DNA from: Microbacterium mitrae
GTDB taxonomy: Bacteria > Actinomycetota > Actinomycetes > Actinomycetales > Microbacteriaceae
Assembly: GCF_008017445.1 (NCBI RefSeq)
Contig: NZ_VRSW01000001.1
Location: 992,001-1,056,000 of the forward strand
DNA: 64,000 bases
Direction of reading: 5' to 3'
How positions within the stretch are numbered: the stretch's first letter is position 1; every line of letters begins with the position of its first letter. Shown here piece by piece: positions 1-8,433 of this stretch. The notes beneath the pieces were generated by a model that had not been told where the DNA came from, made no database searches, and saw only the letters and a program-made list of their open reading frames with translations. The position numbers and the translations under genes were made by a program.

Positions 1-655
1 CGTCCGGGTTGAGCAGTCGAACCGGCTTGCCTGTCGGGTTGATCGCGGTGCCATAGTGGTCTGAATCGAGCACCCAGGCGACGCCTTCTTCGGTCACGGC
101 GACGCCGCGAGCGCCGACGAACTGGCCATTGGGTAGCGTCGAACCATCAAGCACCTGCGCGTCGGCGAGAGCGTCAAAGTTGGCGCCGATGCCGTCGTTC
201 ACGCCGGCCGCCGGAACGGCATATGCCCCGTCTGACATGTATTGGCCCGCGGCCCAATCGGCGATGTTCAGGTCATAGTGCATCACGCGAGAGTCGCCCA
301 CGTAGCAGATGCTTCCCATCACCGTGCCGCCTGCAAACGCACAGAATAGGGAGTTGCTGGTGTAAGTAGTCTTGGCGCTGTCGGTCATCCACAGGCTGCC
401 GTCAATCGGGCTGAAACTCAGTCCGTATGTGAAGGTACTGCTGATCGAGCGGGTGGTGATATCGCCGACATACCCCCAGAGGCCAGACCCCTGGGCCTTA
501 CCTTGCGTTGGCGCGACGCTGGTGACGCCCGCCGGCGTCGTCGCGATGCTTGGATCTCCCGTGACAGCGGTCGCTGACGACGGGAGAACGATAACTGATG
601 CTGCGACGACGAGCGCCGCCACAGACGCCCACAGTGGGCGCGCTGAACGTCTCAT
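1..655 (-). CDS. Secreted protein, N-terminal part (cut by left edge)
   Basis: The minus-strand frame is open from an ATG at 655 to the window edge, giving about 218 residues. It starts with a typical signal peptide: MRRSARP, then a hydrophobic stretch rich in Ala and Val, ending at a likely cleavage site near SSATA (about residue 30). The mature part has repeated short beta-type segments (GLSFSPIDGSLWMTD, GVAVTEEGVAWVLDSD) that resemble the blades of NHL or other beta-propeller proteins. I do not recognise the family. It may be the N-terminal domain of another long surface protein like those at 24-44 kb, but its C-terminus is not visible. It lies downstream of the EEP hydrolase gene across a 123-bp gap. 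Confidence 0.75.
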   Translation of the reverse strand, partial: MRRSARPLWASVAALVVAASVIVLPSSATAVTGDPSIATTPAGVTSVAPTQGKAQGSGLWGYVGDITTRSISSTFTYGLSFSPIDGSLWMTDSAKTTYTSNSLFCAFAGGTVMGSICYVGDSRVMHYDLNIADWAAGQYMSDGAYAVPAAGVNDGIGANFDALADAQVLDGSTLPNGQFVGARGVAVTEEGVAWVLDSDHYGTAINPTGKPVRLLNPD

Positions 656-778
656 TTGGATAAACCCCCGGGTTTTTCGGTGCCCCCAAATGACGCCGCC
701 ACAAGCTTAGCGCGAGTTAGACATAGAGGCTATCCAACGAGGGAACGTTGGCGTGGTGTTACCGGTGCCGGGCGTTAC

Positions 779-1492
779 TCAGACGATCGCGGGGTTGCCC
801 ACCTTGGTCGGGCTGGTCGGGTTGGTCGGCAGGCTCGCGTCGATCTGAATGGGTAGGTGGTCGCTCGAACCCTGCGGCAGCGTGGTGATGGCGTCAATCT
901 GAAAGCCAATGGAGGTGGCGAAGTCGTAGTAACCCTTGAAGAAGCGGTACCGCGTGTACGTGCGGCTGTCGCTCATCGACAGTTCGTACCCGGCCTCACG
1001 CATGCGCTGTGACAGGTTCTCTTTGAAGACGGGGTAGTTGTAGTCGCCCACCATGAGAACCGGGAGTCCGTCGCCGAGCTGGCCGAGTTCGTGCAGCGCG
1101 ACTCGAATCTGGTGCCGCCTGAGCGAATTGAGTGCGGTGAGCGGGGCCGCGTGAAATGAGGCGACGATGAAGTCGCGGTTGTCGTCAATGTCGTGCAGGC
1201 GCACACCGAGCACGCGCTCGTGGGCCGGGCGGAGCACGCGGTCGTGGATCGATTTCTTGAGCGACAGGGTGAGGGTCTCGCCAATGCGGTAGGCACTTTC
1301 CCGCGCATAGACGGCGAGACCGAGCCGGTTGAGCCGCGTCGCATCGGCGAGCTGCAGCCCCGCGATGTGGTCGGGAATGTCGGTAGTGTCACACTCCTGC
1401 AGGCACAGCACGTCGACGCCACGCTCGGTCACGAGCTCCTGCAGCTCGAGGGCGGCGCGGTGCTTTCGCAGGTTGTATGAAATGACTCGCAT
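779..1492 (-). CDS. Endonuclease/exonuclease/phosphatase-fold hydrolase
   Basis: This 237-residue protein carries the ordered motifs of the EEP (DNase I/AP endonuclease-like) fold: ISYNLRKH at the N-terminus, LQE at about residue 43, SFH in the middle, GDYNYP, and a C-terminal SDHLPI. In the family these residues bind the divalent metal and activate water for phosphodiester or phosphomonoester cleavage. The substrate cannot be read from sequence; DNA, phosphoinositide-like lipids and sphingomyelin are all family possibilities. No signal peptide is visible, so it is probably cytoplasmic. I chose the ATG at 1492 because it begins exactly at the conserved first strand. A longer reading frame from 1588 would overlap truA and adds unconserved sequence. 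Confidence 0.85.
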   Translation of the reverse strand: MRVISYNLRKHRAALELQELVTERGVDVLCLQECDTTDIPDHIAGLQLADATRLNRLGLAVYARESAYRIGETLTLSLKKSIHDRVLRPAHERVLGVRLHDIDDNRDFIVASFHAAPLTALNSLRRHQIRVALHELGQLGDGLPVLMVGDYNYPVFKENLSQRMREAGYELSMSDSRTYTRYRFFKGYYDFATSIGFQIDAITTLPQGSSDHLPIQIDASLPTNPTSPTKVGNPAIV

Positions 1493-1541
1493 CACTGCCA
1501 GCCTACGCCCGCCCGTGGCACTCGTGCCGTGGTTCCACTGT

Positions 1542-2384
1542 TCAATCGAGCTCGCGACGGGCGCGGGTCTGCTCGGCGCGCGTACCAAGCAGGTCGTCGG
1601 CCGGATACCCCACCTCGGCCAGCGTCAGGCCACGAGGCGCAAGCACTTTGAACGCACTCGTGCGCTCGCCCGCTTCGCGCAGCGTGACAACATCGTCGGG
1701 CTGCAATCGCCCCTCCCCGACCGCAGCGCACGCACCGACGAGGGCGCGCACCATCGAGTGGCAGAACGCATCGGCCCTGAGGTGAGCAACCAACACACCC
1801 GCGTCATCGCGCCGCCAACCAAACTCCAACAGCGTGCGAATCGTGGTGGCCTCTTCTCGCGGCTTGCAGTAGGCGGCGAAGTCGTGCAGCCCGATGAGGC
1901 GGGATGCGGCCTCATTCATGGCATCGACATCGAGGCTCGCCTTGTGAAACGTGGTGAACGCGCGCGTGAGTGGATGGTAGCCAGAAATCTCGTCCGCCAG
2001 GCGGTACTCATAGCGACGCCACACGGCGGAGAAACGCGCGTCAAACCCTTCTGGCGCGCGCGATGCGGCGATCACATCGACATCACTGTACGCACCGATG
2101 ACGCCGCGTACCCGCCGTGCCAGCAACGCAATTGGGTCATCACCCGGGGCGACTCGGCGCTGCAGGATGCGCTCGGTCTGCTCGTCGTCCAGATCAACGT
2201 GGGCGACTTGACCAGACGCGTGCACCCCCGCATCGGTGCGTCCGGCGACAACGAGCCGAATGGTTCCGCCCGCGATGCGCTCCAACGCGGCCTGCAGTGT
2301 GCCCTGCACCGTTCGCAGGCCCGGCTGAGTCGCCCAGCCCCGAAAGTGGGTGCCGTCGTACGCAATGTCGAGGCGAATCCGCAT
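1542..2384 (-). CDS. truA: tRNA pseudouridine synthase A
   Basis: TruA isomerises uridines 38-40 of the tRNA anticodon arm to pseudouridine. The 280-residue protein begins MRIRLDIAYDGTHFRGWA and contains the family motif AGRTDAGVHASGQ, whose Asp is the catalytic nucleophile, at about residue 50. Later TruA segments are also present (RYEYRLAD, FHKASLD, FCHSMVRALVG). Length is typical. In many actinobacteria truA directly follows rplQ. Here the antiporter and GNAT genes lie between them, all on the same strand. Confidence 0.95.
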   Translation of the reverse strand: MRIRLDIAYDGTHFRGWATQPGLRTVQGTLQAALERIAGGTIRLVVAGRTDAGVHASGQVAHVDLDDEQTERILQRRVAPGDDPIALLARRVRGVIGAYSDVDVIAASRAPEGFDARFSAVWRRYEYRLADEISGYHPLTRAFTTFHKASLDVDAMNEAASRLIGLHDFAAYCKPREEATTIRTLLEFGWRRDDAGVLVAHLRADAFCHSMVRALVGACAAVGEGRLQPDDVVTLREAGERTSAFKVLAPRGLTLAEVGYPADDLLGTRAEQTRARRELD

Positions 2385-2535
2385 GAATCCAGCCTATCGG
2401 TGCCCATGGTTCCGCCCCGCGCGCGGTGGGGTGTGGTGTTTCGTGGTTTGGCGTGGTGTGGCGTTTCGGCGCCCGGCGTTCCGGTGCCCGGCGCTCCGGT
2501 GTGGTGATCCGGTCGGCGTTCCGCCCGGCGCGGAC

Positions 2536-2623
2536 GTTCCCAAATGTCGAACAGGTTGGGGCGACACGCCGCGCGCAGGACGGCAGGACGGCAGTAAGAC
2601 AGGATCAGTCCGACATTTGGAAC
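2536..2623. repeat. Short inverted repeat in truA-antiporter gap
   Basis: CCAAATGTCG at 2540-2549 is matched by its exact reverse complement CGACATTTGG at 2611-2620. The match extends imperfectly outward (GTTCC/GGAAC). The 61-bp interior holds a small direct repeat (GGCAGGAC). No coding potential is evident. It could be a transcript hairpin at the end of the antiporter message or a relic of a small mobile element; neither can be shown here. Confidence 0.5.
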
Positions 2624-2668
2624 GGTGCGAGCCTCGCGCGCGGCGCGAGCGTCGGGAAATCCGGCTAC

Positions 2669-3868
2669 TCAGACGACGCGCGCGTGGCGGAGGCCGACCA
2701 GGCGTGCGGCAAGCGGGAACAGCAGCACGGTGGTGGCGCCGGCGGCGACGAGGGCAGAGGCGAGTCCTTCGCTCATCAGATCGTTGCCGACCGCAATGTT
2801 TGTGACGGCGACAATAATCGGCAGGCCCGTGGCCGCAAACAGCGCGAGCTGACGCCGCTCGTGCGGGGTGTCGAGGCCGCTGCCGGTGTCGAACAGGCGC
2901 TCTGAAACCAGAATCGGAACGCCGCGGCACAGCCAGATCGCAACGACCGCGACGATCCACGGCAGGGGGTTTCGCACGACGCTTGCGACGTCGATAGCCA
3001 TGCCAGAAACGACAAAGAAGACCGGGATGAGAAATCCGTATCCGATGGTCTCGAGCTTCTTCTCGAGGTCAAAATCCAGACTCGTTTGCGCCTGCCGCAA
3101 CACCATGCCCGCGGCAAAAGCCCCCAGCACGACATCAAGCTCGAACACCGCTGCGATCGCCATCAGCGCGACCAACATGAGCAGTGTCGCGCGCACCAGC
3201 AACTGCCCGGTGCCGCCTGCCGATGACTGCAAGAAGGTCGCTAGCCCGGGCACCTTGGCCAGAAGTTTGCGCGGCAGCGACCACATCAACAGCACCGCGA
3301 CGCCGAAGATCCCCAGCAAGACGAGAGACGCCAACGGGGTGTGACTCGACAGCAGAACCGCCATCGCCAGCACCGGCGCCAGCTCGCCAACCGCGCCGTT
3401 CGCCAGCACCGCCTTGCCGAGCTTCGTCTCGGTGATTCCCAGTTGCTTCAGAATGGGAAGAAGAGTGCCCAGCGCCGTCGAGGAGAGCGCAATCGCAACG
3501 GCAATCGCGCTGGTGAAGCCATACTGCCAACCCACCACAAGCGCAAGCGCGAGCGCGAGCAGAAAGCTGACGCCCCACGTCGCCCAAGCAAAGGCGCCCT
3601 GCCTGCCGCCCAACGAACGCGGATGAATCTCGAAACCTGCCAGCAAAAACAATAGGCCAAGCCCCAGCTCGCTGACCAGCTGCACACCACCGTCGGTCGA
3701 AGCAAGCCCTACCCCGTGCTGCCCGATGAGCAGGCCAAAGCCGAGAAGCAACACCACATCTGGCACGTATCCGCGCAGCAGTCTCGAGAGCAACGGCGCC
3801 GCGAACACGGCGAGCATGATCCAAAACAACGACACGATCGCTGTCGTCGATTCGGCCTCAGTACTCAT
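2669..3868 (-). CDS. CPA2-family cation/proton antiporter
   Basis: This integral membrane protein of about 399 residues has roughly 12 hydrophobic segments spread over its whole length. Family-typical sequence includes LLGFGLLIGQHGV near TM2, LGLLFLLAGFEI (the Kef/NapA-like core helix), ALSSTALGTLLPILKQ, and a late FFVVSGMAID segment. These match the sodium/hydrogen exchanger superfamily, CPA2 branch (KefB/NapA-like). It would exchange Na+ or K+ for protons across the cytoplasmic membrane. No TrkA-N (RCK) domain is fused at the C-terminus. The ATG at 3868 (MSTEAES) is preferred over 3931, because the extra 21 residues are Cys-rich and non-membrane. Ion specificity is not readable from sequence. 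Confidence 0.85.
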   Translation of the reverse strand: MSTEAESTTAIVSLFWIMLAVFAAPLLSRLLRGYVPDVVLLLGFGLLIGQHGVGLASTDGGVQLVSELGLGLLFLLAGFEIHPRSLGGRQGAFAWATWGVSFLLALALALVVGWQYGFTSAIAVAIALSSTALGTLLPILKQLGITETKLGKAVLANGAVGELAPVLAMAVLLSSHTPLASLVLLGIFGVAVLLMWSLPRKLLAKVPGLATFLQSSAGGTGQLLVRATLLMLVALMAIAAVFELDVVLGAFAAGMVLRQAQTSLDFDLEKKLETIGYGFLIPVFFVVSGMAIDVASVVRNPLPWIVAVVAIWLCRGVPILVSERLFDTGSGLDTPHERRQLALFAATGLPIIVAVTNIAVGNDLMSEGLASALVAAGATTVLLFPLAARLVGLRHARVV

Positions 3869-3969
3869 CGGCAGGTGCACCGTGCAATTCTGACACGGCG
3901 AAGCACCCAACACCGCGCCGCAATACGGCATTCGCGCCCCCGCAAGAGCATCACGACCTCAGCGGCGGC

Positions 3970-4011
3970 GGAACCACGGAACCAGCGGAACCAGCGGAAC
4001 CAGCGGAACCC
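3970..4011. repeat. GGAACCAGC 9-bp tandem repeat
   Basis: Three full copies of GGAACCAGC (3978, 3987, 3996) and a partial fourth (4005) follow a GGAACCAC unit at 3970, in the gap between the GNAT and antiporter genes. The GGAACC core recurs in several other non-coding stretches of this window. Confidence 0.85.
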
Positions 4012-4049
4012 AGGACCCCACAGAACCAACGAACCCGCGCCCGAGCCCC

Positions 4050-5081
4050 CTAAAGCTCCATACCCAGCGCAACCTCTACGTCGGTCGCGACGAATCCCAT
4101 GCCCGCGTACAGGGTGTTGGCGCCGGTCGGGCTTGAGGAGTCGACGTCGAGGGTCGCCTTGGCAAGCCCGTCGGCGCGCGCCCGGCGCAGCGCCTCAGCG
4201 ATCAGCGCCGGCGCAAGCTTCTGCCCGCGACGAGCGCGCGTCACACCGATTAGGTCGATGTATGCCGCGCGGTACCCCTGCAGCTCGGTGTCGTCCTCGT
4301 TCACAGAGCTGAGCGTGAAGCCAACCACATTCGAGGTACCGCGTTCCACGGCCACTACCGAGAGGTCCTCGCGAAAAATTTCGCCCGTGACAAACCGCTC
4401 CCAGCGGTCAACAGATGTGGGCTGGCTGCCCCAATGGTCTCGGAACGAGTCGTTGCGCGCCAGCCGGGTCGCCTCACGAAGCTCGGGCGTGAACGTCACG
4501 ATTTCTACGTCATCGGCGATGGTGATTTCGGGAATTTCTGCCGCGAGGTCGCGCTCCATGGTGTGAAAGTAGCGCTCGATCGTCAGCCCAGCGTCGACGC
4601 CAATTCCGATCGCGTCGACCGTACGCTCCTGCGCATACATGCCGATCCACCCCGGCAGAGCCTCCGCGCGTGCCGCCAGGCGCTGCAAGGCGCGGGCCTT
4701 CGACCAGGCAAGCATCGAGGTTCCGATGCCCCTACCCCGCACCTCGGGACGAACGGTTCCGTTCAGGTAAATCTGCACGCGTGTCTCGGCACTCGACGCA
4801 GGCATCACGCCAGCGAAGGCGAGCGCGCGGCCATCGGCGCCAAAGCCAATAAGTGTATCGACCGCGGCATCGAGGTTCGGGCCAACGAGCAAGTCCTCGA
4901 CCTCTTCGCGCGGCGACGCCCAAGACGGGTGGTCGACGGCCTCGGCCGCGTGAGTCAGCGTAACAAGAGCGTCAAGATCATCCATCGTTGCCGCCCGCAC
5001 CACCGCAAGGTCGGGGTGCTGAACAACCGGCAGTTCGGCTGGTGCCGACAGGCGATGCGACAAGGGCTGGGGTTTACTCAT
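4050..5081 (-). CDS. Tandem GNAT N-acetyltransferase
   Basis: The 343-residue protein has two GNAT-like halves, the architecture of mycothiol synthase (MshD) and related enzymes. The first half carries RPEVRGRGIGTSMLAW (about residues 113-128), a good acetyl-CoA-binding motif A. The second carries VTRARRGQKLAPALIAEAL followed by LDVDSSSPTGANTLYAGMGF, the usual motif A plus the N-x-x-A-x-x-LY-x-x-x-GF ending of GNAT folds. The predicted reaction is transfer of an acetyl group from acetyl-CoA to an amine. The substrate is unknown; an MshD role is possible but I see nothing that proves it. It lies between the rplQ terminator and the antiporter on the same strand. Confidence 0.85.
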   Translation of the reverse strand: MSKPQPLSHRLSAPAELPVVQHPDLAVVRAATMDDLDALVTLTHAAEAVDHPSWASPREEVEDLLVGPNLDAAVDTLIGFGADGRALAFAGVMPASSAETRVQIYLNGTVRPEVRGRGIGTSMLAWSKARALQRLAARAEALPGWIGMYAQERTVDAIGIGVDAGLTIERYFHTMERDLAAEIPEITIADDVEIVTFTPELREATRLARNDSFRDHWGSQPTSVDRWERFVTGEIFREDLSVVAVERGTSNVVGFTLSSVNEDDTELQGYRAAYIDLIGVTRARRGQKLAPALIAEALRRARADGLAKATLDVDSSSPTGANTLYAGMGFVATDVEVALGMEL

Positions 5082-5131
5082 TGCCCCAGCCTATCGTCCG
5101 CCCTCCCCGCCGCCGCGGCGCTGCGCACCAC

Positions 5132-5147
5132 GTGGTTCCGGAACCAC
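5132..5147. repeat. Perfect 16-bp palindrome GTGGTTCCGGAACCAC
   Basis: A perfect dyad between the GNAT start and the rplQ terminator. The core GGTTCCGGAACC or its half GGAACC recurs at 24.2 kb, 48.6 kb and elsewhere. It may be a lineage-specific dispersed repeat or a protein-binding site. Confidence 0.6.
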
Positions 5148-5156
5148 GGCACAACG

Positions 5157-5192
5157 CACGAGGCCCTCCTCCCGAAGGAGAAGGGCCTCGTG
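5157..5192 (-). terminator. Terminator after rplQ
   Basis: CACGAGGCCC at 5157-5166 pairs perfectly with GGGCCTCGTG at 5183-5192. An additional inner TCCTCC/GGAGA stem surrounds a CGAA loop. It lies just past the rplQ stop and ends the infA-to-rplQ transcript. No long U-tract follows on the minus strand, as is common for actinobacterial terminators. Confidence 0.8.
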
Positions 5193-5202
5193 ATGAAGCG
5201 AA

Positions 5203-5742
5203 TTACTTCGAGTCGCCCTCGGCTGCATCAGCAGCCTCGGTCTCGACAGCCTCGGTCTCGACGACCTCGACGGGAGCCTCTACGGTCTCCTCGACGGTTT
5301 CTTCAACGACCTCGACAGGTGCTTCTTCCTTTGCAGGCTTAGCAGCTGCCTTCTTGGCCGGCTTTGCAGCGGCCTTCTTGGCGACGGGCTCAAGAACGAG
5401 CTCGATGACAGCCATGGGAGCGTTGTCGCCCTTACGGTTGCCAATCTTGGTGATGCGCGTGTAACCACCCGGGCGGTCAGCAACGAGCGGAGCGATCTCA
5501 GCGAACAGGACGTGCGTAGCGTCCTGGTTGCGGAGGATGCTCAGCACGCGCCGACGCGCGTGCAGGTCGCCACGCTTTGCGAACGTGACGAGGCGCTCAG
5601 CAACCGGACGCAGGCGCTTGGCCTTGGTCTCGGTCGTCTGAATCGAGCGGTGGGTGAACAGCGCAACAGCGAGGTTTGCAAGAAGCAGACGCTCGTGAGC
5701 GGGGCCGCCTCCGAGGCGGGGTCCCTTTGCAGGCTTAGGCAT
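5203..5742 (-). CDS. rplQ: 50S ribosomal protein L17
   Basis: L17 binds 23S rRNA near the polypeptide exit tunnel. The N-terminal 120 residues ([19 protein letters not shown] through [20 protein letters not shown]) are canonical L17. The remaining roughly 60 residues form a low-complexity tail: first Lys/Ala/Pro ([17 protein letters not shown]), then acidic (repeats of EVVEETVEE and ETEA). Such tails are known on actinobacterial L17. It is the last gene of the infA-rplQ transcript and is followed by a strong hairpin. Confidence 0.97.
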   Translation of the reverse strand: MPKPAKGPRLGGGPAHERLLLANLAVALFTHRSIQTTETKAKRLRPVAERLVTFAKRGDLHARRRVLSILRNQDATHVLFAEIAPLVADRPGGYTRITKIGNRKGDNAPMAVIELVLEPVAKKAAAKPAKKAAAKPAKEEAPVEVVEETVEETVEAPVEVVETEAVETEAADAAEGDSK

Positions 5743-5785
5743 ATCTCTTTACTCCAGGGAAATTTCTGAAAAGAAGTCGTTCGAC

Positions 5786-6766
5786 TTAGTCTTCGTAGCC
5801 GTCGTAGAAGTGGGCGCCGTCAAAACCGGGCACCGAGTCCTTCAGCGACAGACCGAGCGAGGTGAGCTTGTCACGAACCTCGTCAACCGACTTCTGACCG
5901 AAGTTACGGATGTTCATCAGCTGGGTCTCGCTGAGAGCAACAAGCTCCGAGACCGTGTTGATGCCTTCGCGCTTCAGGCAGTTGTAGGAACGAACCGACA
6001 GGTCAAGGTCTTCGATCGGCATCGACAGCTCGTTGCTCAGAACGGTCTCGACCGGCGCGGGGCCGATCTCGATGCCCTCAGCCTCGACGTTCAGCTCGCG
6101 TGCGAGACCGAACAGCTCGGTGAGCGTGCGACCAGCCGAAGCAACCGCGTCACGCGGAGCAATCGACGGCTTTGCCTCGACGTCCAGGATCAGCTTGTCG
6201 AAGTCGGTGCGCTCACCCGCACGGGTGGCGTCGACACGGTAGCTAACCTTGAGAACCGGCGAGTAGATCGAGTCGATCGGAATCTGACCAGCCTCAGCGA
6301 ACTCGTTGCGGTTCTGCGTTGCCGAAACGTAGCCACGGCCACGCTCGATCGTCAGTTCCAGCTCGAACTTCGCGGTGTCGTTGAGCGTCGCGATAACCAG
6401 CTCGGGGTTGTGCACCTCGACACCGGCCGGAGCCGAGATGTCAGCGGCGGTCACTTCACCCGCACCCGTCTTGCGCAGGTAAGCCGTGATGGGCTCGTCG
6501 CGCTCGCTCGAGAGAACCAGCTGCTTGATGTTCAGGATGATCTCGGTGACATCTTCCTTCACGCCAGGGATCGTGCTGAACTCGTGCGAAACACCATCGA
6601 AACGAACGCTCGTGACTGCAGCGCCCGGGATGGACGAAAGCAGGCTGCGGCGCAGTGCGTTTCCGATGGTGTAACCGAATCCGGGCTCCAGCGGCTCAAT
6701 GATGAACCGGCTGCGGAACTCCGCGATCTTCTCCTCGGTGAGAGTGGGACGCTGTGCAATAAGCAC
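5786..6766 (-). CDS. rpoA: RNA polymerase alpha subunit
   Basis: The 326-residue alpha subunit dimerises to nucleate assembly of the core enzyme. The N-terminal domain is complete, with [20 protein letters not shown]. The C-terminal domain (about residues 245-310) carries [17 protein letters not shown] and [14 protein letters not shown], the helix-hairpin-helix that contacts UP elements and activators. Length is normal. It lies 43 bp upstream of rplQ and is separated from rpsK by 117 bp containing a GC-rich hairpin. Confidence 0.98.
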   Translation of the reverse strand: MLIAQRPTLTEEKIAEFRSRFIIEPLEPGFGYTIGNALRRSLLSSIPGAAVTSVRFDGVSHEFSTIPGVKEDVTEIILNIKQLVLSSERDEPITAYLRKTGAGEVTAADISAPAGVEVHNPELVIATLNDTAKFELELTIERGRGYVSATQNRNEFAEAGQIPIDSIYSPVLKVSYRVDATRAGERTDFDKLILDVEAKPSIAPRDAVASAGRTLTELFGLARELNVEAEGIEIGPAPVETVLSNELSMPIEDLDLSVRSYNCLKREGINTVSELVALSETQLMNIRNFGQKSVDEVRDKLTSLGLSLKDSVPGFDGAHFYDGYED

Positions 6767-6849
6767 TATGTGTTCCTTTCAATCAAGTGCCCGCTATATG
6801 ACACTTGCGGTTGAGGTTTTAAGTTGACCGGCTTGCGCCGGGATGGGAA

Positions 6850-6874
6850 CCGCGCCAGCATTACGCTGGCGCGG
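6850..6874 (-). other. Intercistronic hairpin, rpsK-rpoA
   Basis: CCGCGCCAGC at 6850-6859 pairs with GCTGGCGCGG at 6865-6874 around an ATTAC loop. No U-tract follows on the minus strand, so it is more likely a processing or stability element, or an attenuator, than a full terminator. Confidence 0.65.
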
Positions 6875-6883
6875 TAAAAACCA

Positions 6884-7282
6884 TCAGACGCGGCGGCGCT
6901 TCGGCGGACGGCATCCGTTGTGAGCCTGGGGCGTCACATCCTGGATCGAACCGACCTCGAGGCCTGCAGCCTGCAGCGAACGGATTGCCGTCTCGCGACC
7001 CGAGCCCGGGCCCTTCACGAGAACGTCAACCTTCTTGACACCGTGCTCCTGAGCGCCCTTAGCGGCCGCTTCAGCTGCCATGCCGGCAGCGTACGGGGTC
7101 GACTTACGCGAGCCCTTGAAGCCCACGCCACCCGACGATGCCCAGCTGATAACAGCGCCGGACGGGTCGGTGATCGAAACGATCGTGTTGTTGAAGGTCG
7201 ACTTGATGTGTGCAACACCGAGCGCGATGTTCTTCTTTTCCTTGCGACGCGGCTTACGCGCAGCAGTCTTAGGTGCAGCCAT
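6884..7282 (-). CDS. rpsK: 30S ribosomal protein S11
   Basis: S11 lines the platform of the 30S subunit and helps shape the mRNA exit channel. The 132-residue protein has the basic N-terminus ([21 protein letters not shown]), the core [17 protein letters not shown] segment ([18 protein letters not shown]), and the C-terminal [23 protein letters not shown] ending ([18 protein letters not shown]). It follows rpsM by 27 bp and precedes rpoA, the standard alpha-operon order. Confidence 0.97.
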   Translation of the reverse strand: MAAPKTAARKPRRKEKKNIALGVAHIKSTFNNTIVSITDPSGAVISWASSGGVGFKGSRKSTPYAAGMAAEAAAKGAQEHGVKKVDVLVKGPGSGRETAIRSLQAAGLEVGSIQDVTPQAHNGCRPPKRRRV

Positions 7283-7309
7283 TGCTCTTTCCTAATCCTT
7301 CCGGGCGGC

Positions 7310-7687
7310 CTAGCGGCCGGCCTTCTTCTTGCCGGCGACGGTCTTCTTGGGACCCTTGCGCGTGCGTGCGTTGGTCTTGGTGCGCTGACCGCGAACCGGA
7401 AGGCCGCGACGGTGGCGGATACCTTCGTAGGATCCGACCTCAACCTTGCGGCGGATGTCAGCTGCCACCTCGCGGCGAAGGTCACCCTCCACCTTGTAGG
7501 TTGCGTCGATGTAGTCACGGAGCGTGACAAGCTGGTCGTCCGAGAGGTCCTTGACGCGGATCGACTCGTCGATTCCGGTCGCGGCGAGAATCTCGACCGA
7601 GCGGGTACGGCCGATGCCGTAGATGTACGTGAGGGCGATCACCACGCGCTTGTCGCGCGGGATGTCAACGCCGGCAAGACGTGCCAT
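7310..7687 (-). CDS. rpsM: 30S ribosomal protein S13
   Basis: S13 sits in the 30S head, contacts the large subunit (bridge B1) and tRNA. The 125-residue protein begins [26 protein letters not shown]. It contains the typical [22 protein letters not shown] motif and ends in a basic tail ([12 protein letters not shown]). It is separated from rpmJ by 138 bp and from rpsK by 27 bp. Confidence 0.97.
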   Translation of the reverse strand: MARLAGVDIPRDKRVVIALTYIYGIGRTRSVEILAATGIDESIRVKDLSDDQLVTLRDYIDATYKVEGDLRREVAADIRRKVEVGSYEGIRHRRGLPVRGQRTKTNARTRKGPKKTVAGKKKAGR

Positions 7688-7825
7688 GCGGTTCTCCTGT
7701 GGAGTATGTGGAGGTATGGGGCAACATCCGTTCCCGAGCCTCCACCCGGGGTGTCCCCCGCGAACGGGTTCCGATGCTACCTATGGCAAATATTTAGTTG
7801 TGAAGCGGAACGAACCGCGCGGGTT

Positions 7826-7942
7826 TTAGCCCTGGCGCTGCTTGTGACGCGGGTTGCTCTTGCAGATCACCATGACGCGTCCGTGACGACGGATCACGCG
7901 GCAGTGGTCGCAAATGGGCTTGACTGAGGGGTTAACCTTCAT
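7826..7942 (-). CDS. rpmJ: 50S ribosomal protein L36
   Basis: This 38-residue protein reads [20 protein letters not shown], then a basic stretch ending in NPRHKQRQG. It keeps the CxxC (CDHC), a third Cys (VICK) and a His (PRH), so it is the zinc-ribbon form of L36. It occupies its usual place between infA and rpsM. Confidence 0.95.
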   Translation of the reverse strand: MKVNPSVKPICDHCRVIRRHGRVMVICKSNPRHKQRQG

Positions 7943-8002
7943 GATTTTTTCCTGTTTCGCTGTCTTCGCCTCGGTAACCCGAGGCGTTACTTCTCGACCG
8001 GT

Positions 8003-8224
8003 TTAGCGGTAGCGATAAACGATGCGACCGCGGGTGAGGTCGTACGGGCTGAGCTCGACGACAACACGGTCTTCGGGGATGATACGGATGTAGTTCTGCC
8101 GCATCTTTCCGGAGATCGTTGCAAGCACTTTGTGACCGTTGGTCAGCTCAACGCGGAACATCGCGTTGGGCAGAGCTTCGGAAATCGTGCCTTCAATCTC
8201 AATGACACCGTCTTTTTTAGCCAT
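8003..8224 (-). CDS. infA: Translation initiation factor IF-1
   Basis: IF-1 is a single S1/OB-fold domain that binds the 30S A site and modulates IF-2 and IF-3 during initiation. The 73-residue protein begins [21 protein letters not shown] and contains the conserved [19 protein letters not shown] and [10 protein letters not shown] chose the ATG at 8224 because it gives the invariant MAKKD start; the upstream ATG at 8245 adds seven non-family residues. A sigma70-type promoter lies about 105 bp upstream, so infA probably begins its own transcript here. Confidence 0.97.
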   Translation of the reverse strand: MAKKDGVIEIEGTISEALPNAMFRVELTNGHKVLATISGKMRQNYIRIIPEDRVVVELSPYDLTRGRIVYRYR

Positions 8225-8329
8225 AGCCTCGCTACCAATGTGCAAACCGGTCGGTCTGCGTGGATGTGGATTGTGGCACCCGCCGATTCAGACACGCCGA
8301 AATCAAGGCATAAGGCACCAAAGATTTAT

Positions 8330-8357
8330 ACTATACGTGCTCCGGGCATCTCGGCAA
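8330..8357 (-). promoter_or_regulatory. Predicted promoter of infA operon
   Basis: Read on the minus strand, TTGCCG (8357-8352) and TATAGT (8335-8330) are separated by 16 bp. Each is a good match to the housekeeping -35 (TTGACA) and -10 (TATAAT) hexamers. This is the most convincing promoter in the ribosomal half of the window. It would drive infA-rpmJ-rpsM-rpsK-rpoA-rplQ separately from the S10/spc transcript. Confidence 0.65.
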
Positions 8358-8433
8358 ACCGAGACCCCCAGACTAGCTGTGTCTTTGATGTGTGTCTCGA
8401 TGCGCGTCTTCCTCGGCGCCCGCGATTCGGGCC

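Noticed and set aside
1329..2507. 392-codon plus-strand frame over truA
   Set aside because: Antisense shadow of truA, with no recognisable domain. truA itself is unmistakable.
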